Part shown: positions 62,601 to 64,000 of the stretch, one piece after another
How positions within the stretch are numbered: the stretch's first letter is position 1
Layout of the letters: each line of letters begins with the position of its first letter
Source of the DNA: Marispirochaeta sp964554875
GTDB taxonomy: Bacteria > Spirochaetota > Spirochaetia > JC444 > Marispirochaetaceae
Reading direction: 5' to 3'
Assembly: GCA_964554875.1 (NCBI GenBank)
Contig: CAZKQJ010000013.1
Span: 31,432-95,431, forward strand
Length of the DNA stretch: 64,000 nt
Notes under the pieces: generated by a model
Seen by the model: only the letters and a program-made list of their open reading frames with translations
Database searches by the model: none
What the model was told of the DNA's origin: nothing
Made by a program: the position numbers and the translations under genes

Positions 62601-63866
62601 ATGGAGGATTCCAGCGCTGCGAAGATCGATTATTCAGGTCTGCTTCCCGACATGGCCACTGACCTGCGGCACAAAACCGTGCTGCTTCCCAACTGGGACC
62701 CCCTTACGATGCCCCTGATTGTAGCAAACCTCAGGCATGAAGGTGTTGATGCACGTGTCCTGGATGAGTCGGCGGATTCAATCCGTCGGGGACTGCGTCA
62801 CAACGACGGTCAGTGCATTCCCATGAATGCCGTCGCGGAAGAGACCATGGATTATGTACGCAGGAATGGACTGGACCCGGAAAAAACCGTCCTCTGGATG
62901 ATGAAATCCGATCTTGCCTGCAACATAGCCCTCTATCCTCACCACATTCGGCATATTTTCAGGAATTACGGTGGAGGTATGGAAAAACTGGGGGTTTTTA
63001 CGGGGGACATAAGTTTCGGGGAGGTGTCCATTACCGCTGCGGTGAACACCTACTTCGCCTTTCTGTTCGGGGGACTCCTGCGAAGGATCGGGTGCCGCCT
63101 CCGGCCATACGAGATTAATCCGGGACAGACCGACAGGGCGATCGCCAGGGGAATGGAAAGGCTTACAGAGGCCTTTCTCGGAAAGAGGAAAAAGGAAGAT
63201 GCTGTCCGGGAACTTATTGAAGAGATTGAGGCAATCCCTGTGATAGCAGCCGAGCGCCCAAAGGTGGCGATTTTCGGGGACATATACGTCAGGGACAATG
63301 ACATATTCAATAATAACCTCATACGCTTCATCGAGAACCACGGAGGAGAGGTAATCACCACGCCGTACAGCCAATATGCCAAGATGATTTCCGACGCATA
63401 CTTCAAACGCTGGTTTGCTGAATCCCGCTTTCCGACGCTCCTGGCTTTCAAGACCCTGCTGGCCGCAGTTGAGCTGCTGGAACGCAGCTATCAGAAGCTC
63501 TTTGACCGAGTGCTCTCCCTTTCCAATGAGCGCTACGACGAACCGGCAGAAAAAATCCTTGAACGCTTCGGCATGAAAATCGAGCACTCCGGGGAATCCA
63601 TGGATAACATCCTCAAGGTCTGGTACATAAAGCGCCATTATCCGGAGGTCTCTCTGTTCGTTCAGACCAGTCCCGGTTTCTGCTGTGCCGGGCTCGTTAC
63701 CGAGGCCATGACCCGACGAATTGAAGAAGTAACCGGAGTTCCGGTTGTCAGTCTTACCTACGACGGAACCGGAGCAGACCCCAACGAAATCCTGGTTCCG
63801 TATCTGCGTTTCCCCCTTTCCACGGAGGCAAAGGAAAAGAGCGAGCTGGAACTGCAGACGGGCTGA
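59631..63866 (+). CDS. Giant acyl-CoA dehydratase activase-like protein, second paralogue
   Basis: 1411 residues, same build as the protein at 5309-9715. ATPase module 1 starts GLDIGSVTVSLVEM near 8 and module 2 GIDVGSTSTKAV near 334; both have the cluster cysteines (GCAAGTG near 122 and TRCAVF near 163; VCAAGTG near 458 and DRCTVF near 495). CDICTNHC near 613 begins the DUF2229/COG3580-3581 part, which includes GRPYTVLSPYMNKGIPEIF, SSFKCSPDSYL, RHNDGQCIP, SDLACNIALYPHH and a terminal GFCCAGLV. The start is a GTG overlapping the RHH gene's stop. The acceptor substrate is unknown; no 2-hydroxyacyl-CoA dehydratase HgdAB genes are nearby. Confidence 0.88.
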   Translation: MKKSPHLIGLDIGSVTVSLVEMNDRGELLEQENVIHGGHVEETVNRLLDKRRGNQRLYIAATGSVPAGFNPDKKINSQVALIRGVRESIPEVQGILYVGGERFGLLSFDGSGEYRRAQGNSGCAAGTGSFLDQQAERLGLTDSAELAAIADTNTGEVPPIATRCAVFAKTDLIHAQQEGWSLASICDGLCRGLARNIVDSLFTEVPDYPILMCGGVALNGAVRRHLQEILNVPLTAETEEARYYAARGAALELLDTLTECGLSPDLPADPWKRFGKNEMESVSVYPPLTLKLSDYPDFRGMEYYRFAPPAEVGIGDVEVDIYKELREDLDIYVGIDVGSTSTKAVLIDPTRRVLAGFYTRTSGRPVRALQGILAAVEDVSRRTGCGFQVLGCGTTGSGRKLAGAVLGADTVLDEISAHARAAVEIDPEVDTIIEIGGQDAKFTTLKHGQVTGSIMNNVCAAGTGSFLEEQGQKLGTRIDEYAVCTEGVAAPLSSDRCTVFMQRDLNHLLCDGWSREEVLAAALHAVRENYLQKVAVESRIGSRIFFQGATAKIKTLVAAFEQKLDKPIIVSPWCHLTGALGAALELADRQVISASFRGLSLWKEKIPVRSEVCDICTNHCKLTVAEVAGTTVAYGFLCGRDYDTAHYVRGGGSAFNLLKAVKKAEGPDPVTAEPVTPFSVGLPSALYLREDLLYWKTFFAELGIPVVSGEKIEDGVAEGRRHTGAEFCAPLTELHGQVHRLAESADYVFLPVYMETTKEKKDLRKFCYYSQFAPALMADQFPEGKLISPVVQANSFPFKVQAELYNALKGLPGKYSFLSITRALEKAAAAKNRRREALSARFEEERGKAADTDVQVVLLGRPYTVLSPYMNKGIPEIFAKLGVRAYYQDMLPRDPEAVEAIRPLLEQVHWHYASAILEAAERVAGTPGLYPVLISSFKCSPDSYLRSYFRQIMDARDKPYLILELDEHGSSVGYETRIEAALRSFRNHRTMEDSSAAKIDYSGLLPDMATDLRHKTVLLPNWDPLTMPLIVANLRHEGVDARVLDESADSIRRGLRHNDGQCIPMNAVAEETMDYVRRNGLDPEKTVLWMMKSDLACNIALYPHHIRHIFRNYGGGMEKLGVFTGDISFGEVSITAAVNTYFAFLFGGLLRRIGCRLRPYEINPGQTDRAIARGMERLTEAFLGKRKKEDAVRELIEEIEAIPVIAAERPKVAIFGDIYVRDNDIFNNNLIRFIENHGGEVITTPYSQYAKMISDAYFKRWFAESRFPTLLAFKTLLAAVELLERSYQKLFDRVLSLSNERYDEPAEKILERFGMKIEHSGESMDNILKVWYIKRHYPEVSLFVQTSPGFCCAGLVTEAMTRRIEEVTGVPVVSLTYDGTGADPNEILVPYLRFPLSTEAKEKSELELQTG

Positions 63867-64000
63867 ACCCTGCATTGTCGGCATAGCTGTACCCCGAAAA
63901 AGGTGCTCTCCTGTATCCATGAGACTGAAGGGTGAGATTATCCCGGGGTAACCATAAGCCTCCGAATACCATGGCTGAGGTGTTCTCTTCTCTTGCGAGG

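Noticed and set aside
1..64000. CRISPR arrays, tRNA/rRNA genes, phage or IS transposases
   Set aside because: No regularly spaced direct repeats, cloverleaf-like segments, ribosomal sequence or transposase/integrase motifs were recognised on reading both strands.

Overview
This window comes from a high-GC anaerobe or facultative anaerobe. The gene repertoire points to a free-living spirochaete of the Spirochaeta/Sediminispirochaeta type. That assignment is an inference from the mix of features: two giant acyl-CoA-dehydratase-activase-like proteins, a YesM/YesN-regulated TRAP transporter, an OmpA-tailed SPNGDG-repeat envelope protein, an NfeD/flotillin operon and a eukaryotic-type HisA. No rRNA, tRNA, CRISPR array or transposase gene was seen. 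After start correction, no stretch longer than about 300 bases lacks a gene; the longest gaps are 19711-19992 and 9716-9928.

Layout. 1-9715 (minus): a partial DAACS-type symporter, a small Rossmann-like protein, and a coupled pair made of a 1.47 kb-codon tandem-ATPase 'activase' followed by a very large cytoplasmic GH13 glycosidase. 9929-16563 (plus): a small degenerate pseudo-histidine kinase, a YesM-type kinase, a YesN-type AraC response regulator and a DctP-DctQ-DctM TRAP transporter, so this is a sensing and uptake locus. 16593-19710 (minus): lysA, an EamA exporter and an AraC regulator. 19764-19904: an unusual nested palindromic element. 19993-26634 (plus): two NfeD proteins, FloA, an anchored coiled protein, a metallophosphoesterase, endonuclease IV and a class V aminotransferase. 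26605-35210: ftsH, a 7TM-PAS histidine kinase, an ABC-F ATPase, a parvulin lipoprotein and a chemoreceptor. 35314-41400 (plus): a YkgJ cysteine-cluster protein, a diguanylate cyclase, TrmJ and a deoA-deoC-deoB nucleoside salvage operon.

41493-49376: an SPNGDG/OmpA envelope protein with a strong terminator, an OmpR two-component pair, pyrC, a CxxC/CxxH-rich DUF6062-like protein, hisA and hisE (with a degenerate HisI-like N-terminus). 49449-50621: a decayed AAA/DUF4143 ATPase pseudogene. 50689-56714: a tripartite tricarboxylate (TctCBA) uptake and catabolism locus with a metal-ligand-less M24 protein, a Gfo/Idh/MocA oxidoreductase and a GntR/FCD repressor. 56790-59060: a histidine phosphatase, leuB and an anchored rhodanese. 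59170-63866: a ribbon-helix-helix protein translationally coupled to a second giant activase.

Three themes stand out. First, two paralogous giant proteins carry all the Fe-S cysteines of a dehydratase activase in tandem. Second, several proteins keep the fold of an enzyme but have lost its catalytic residues: the pseudo-kinase at 9929, the M24 protein at 50689 and the HisI-like half of HisE. Third, several start codons lie only 6-9 bases downstream of a good -10 hexamer, which suggests leaderless transcripts. Coding is dense, with four convergent gene pairs overlapping at their 3' ends.
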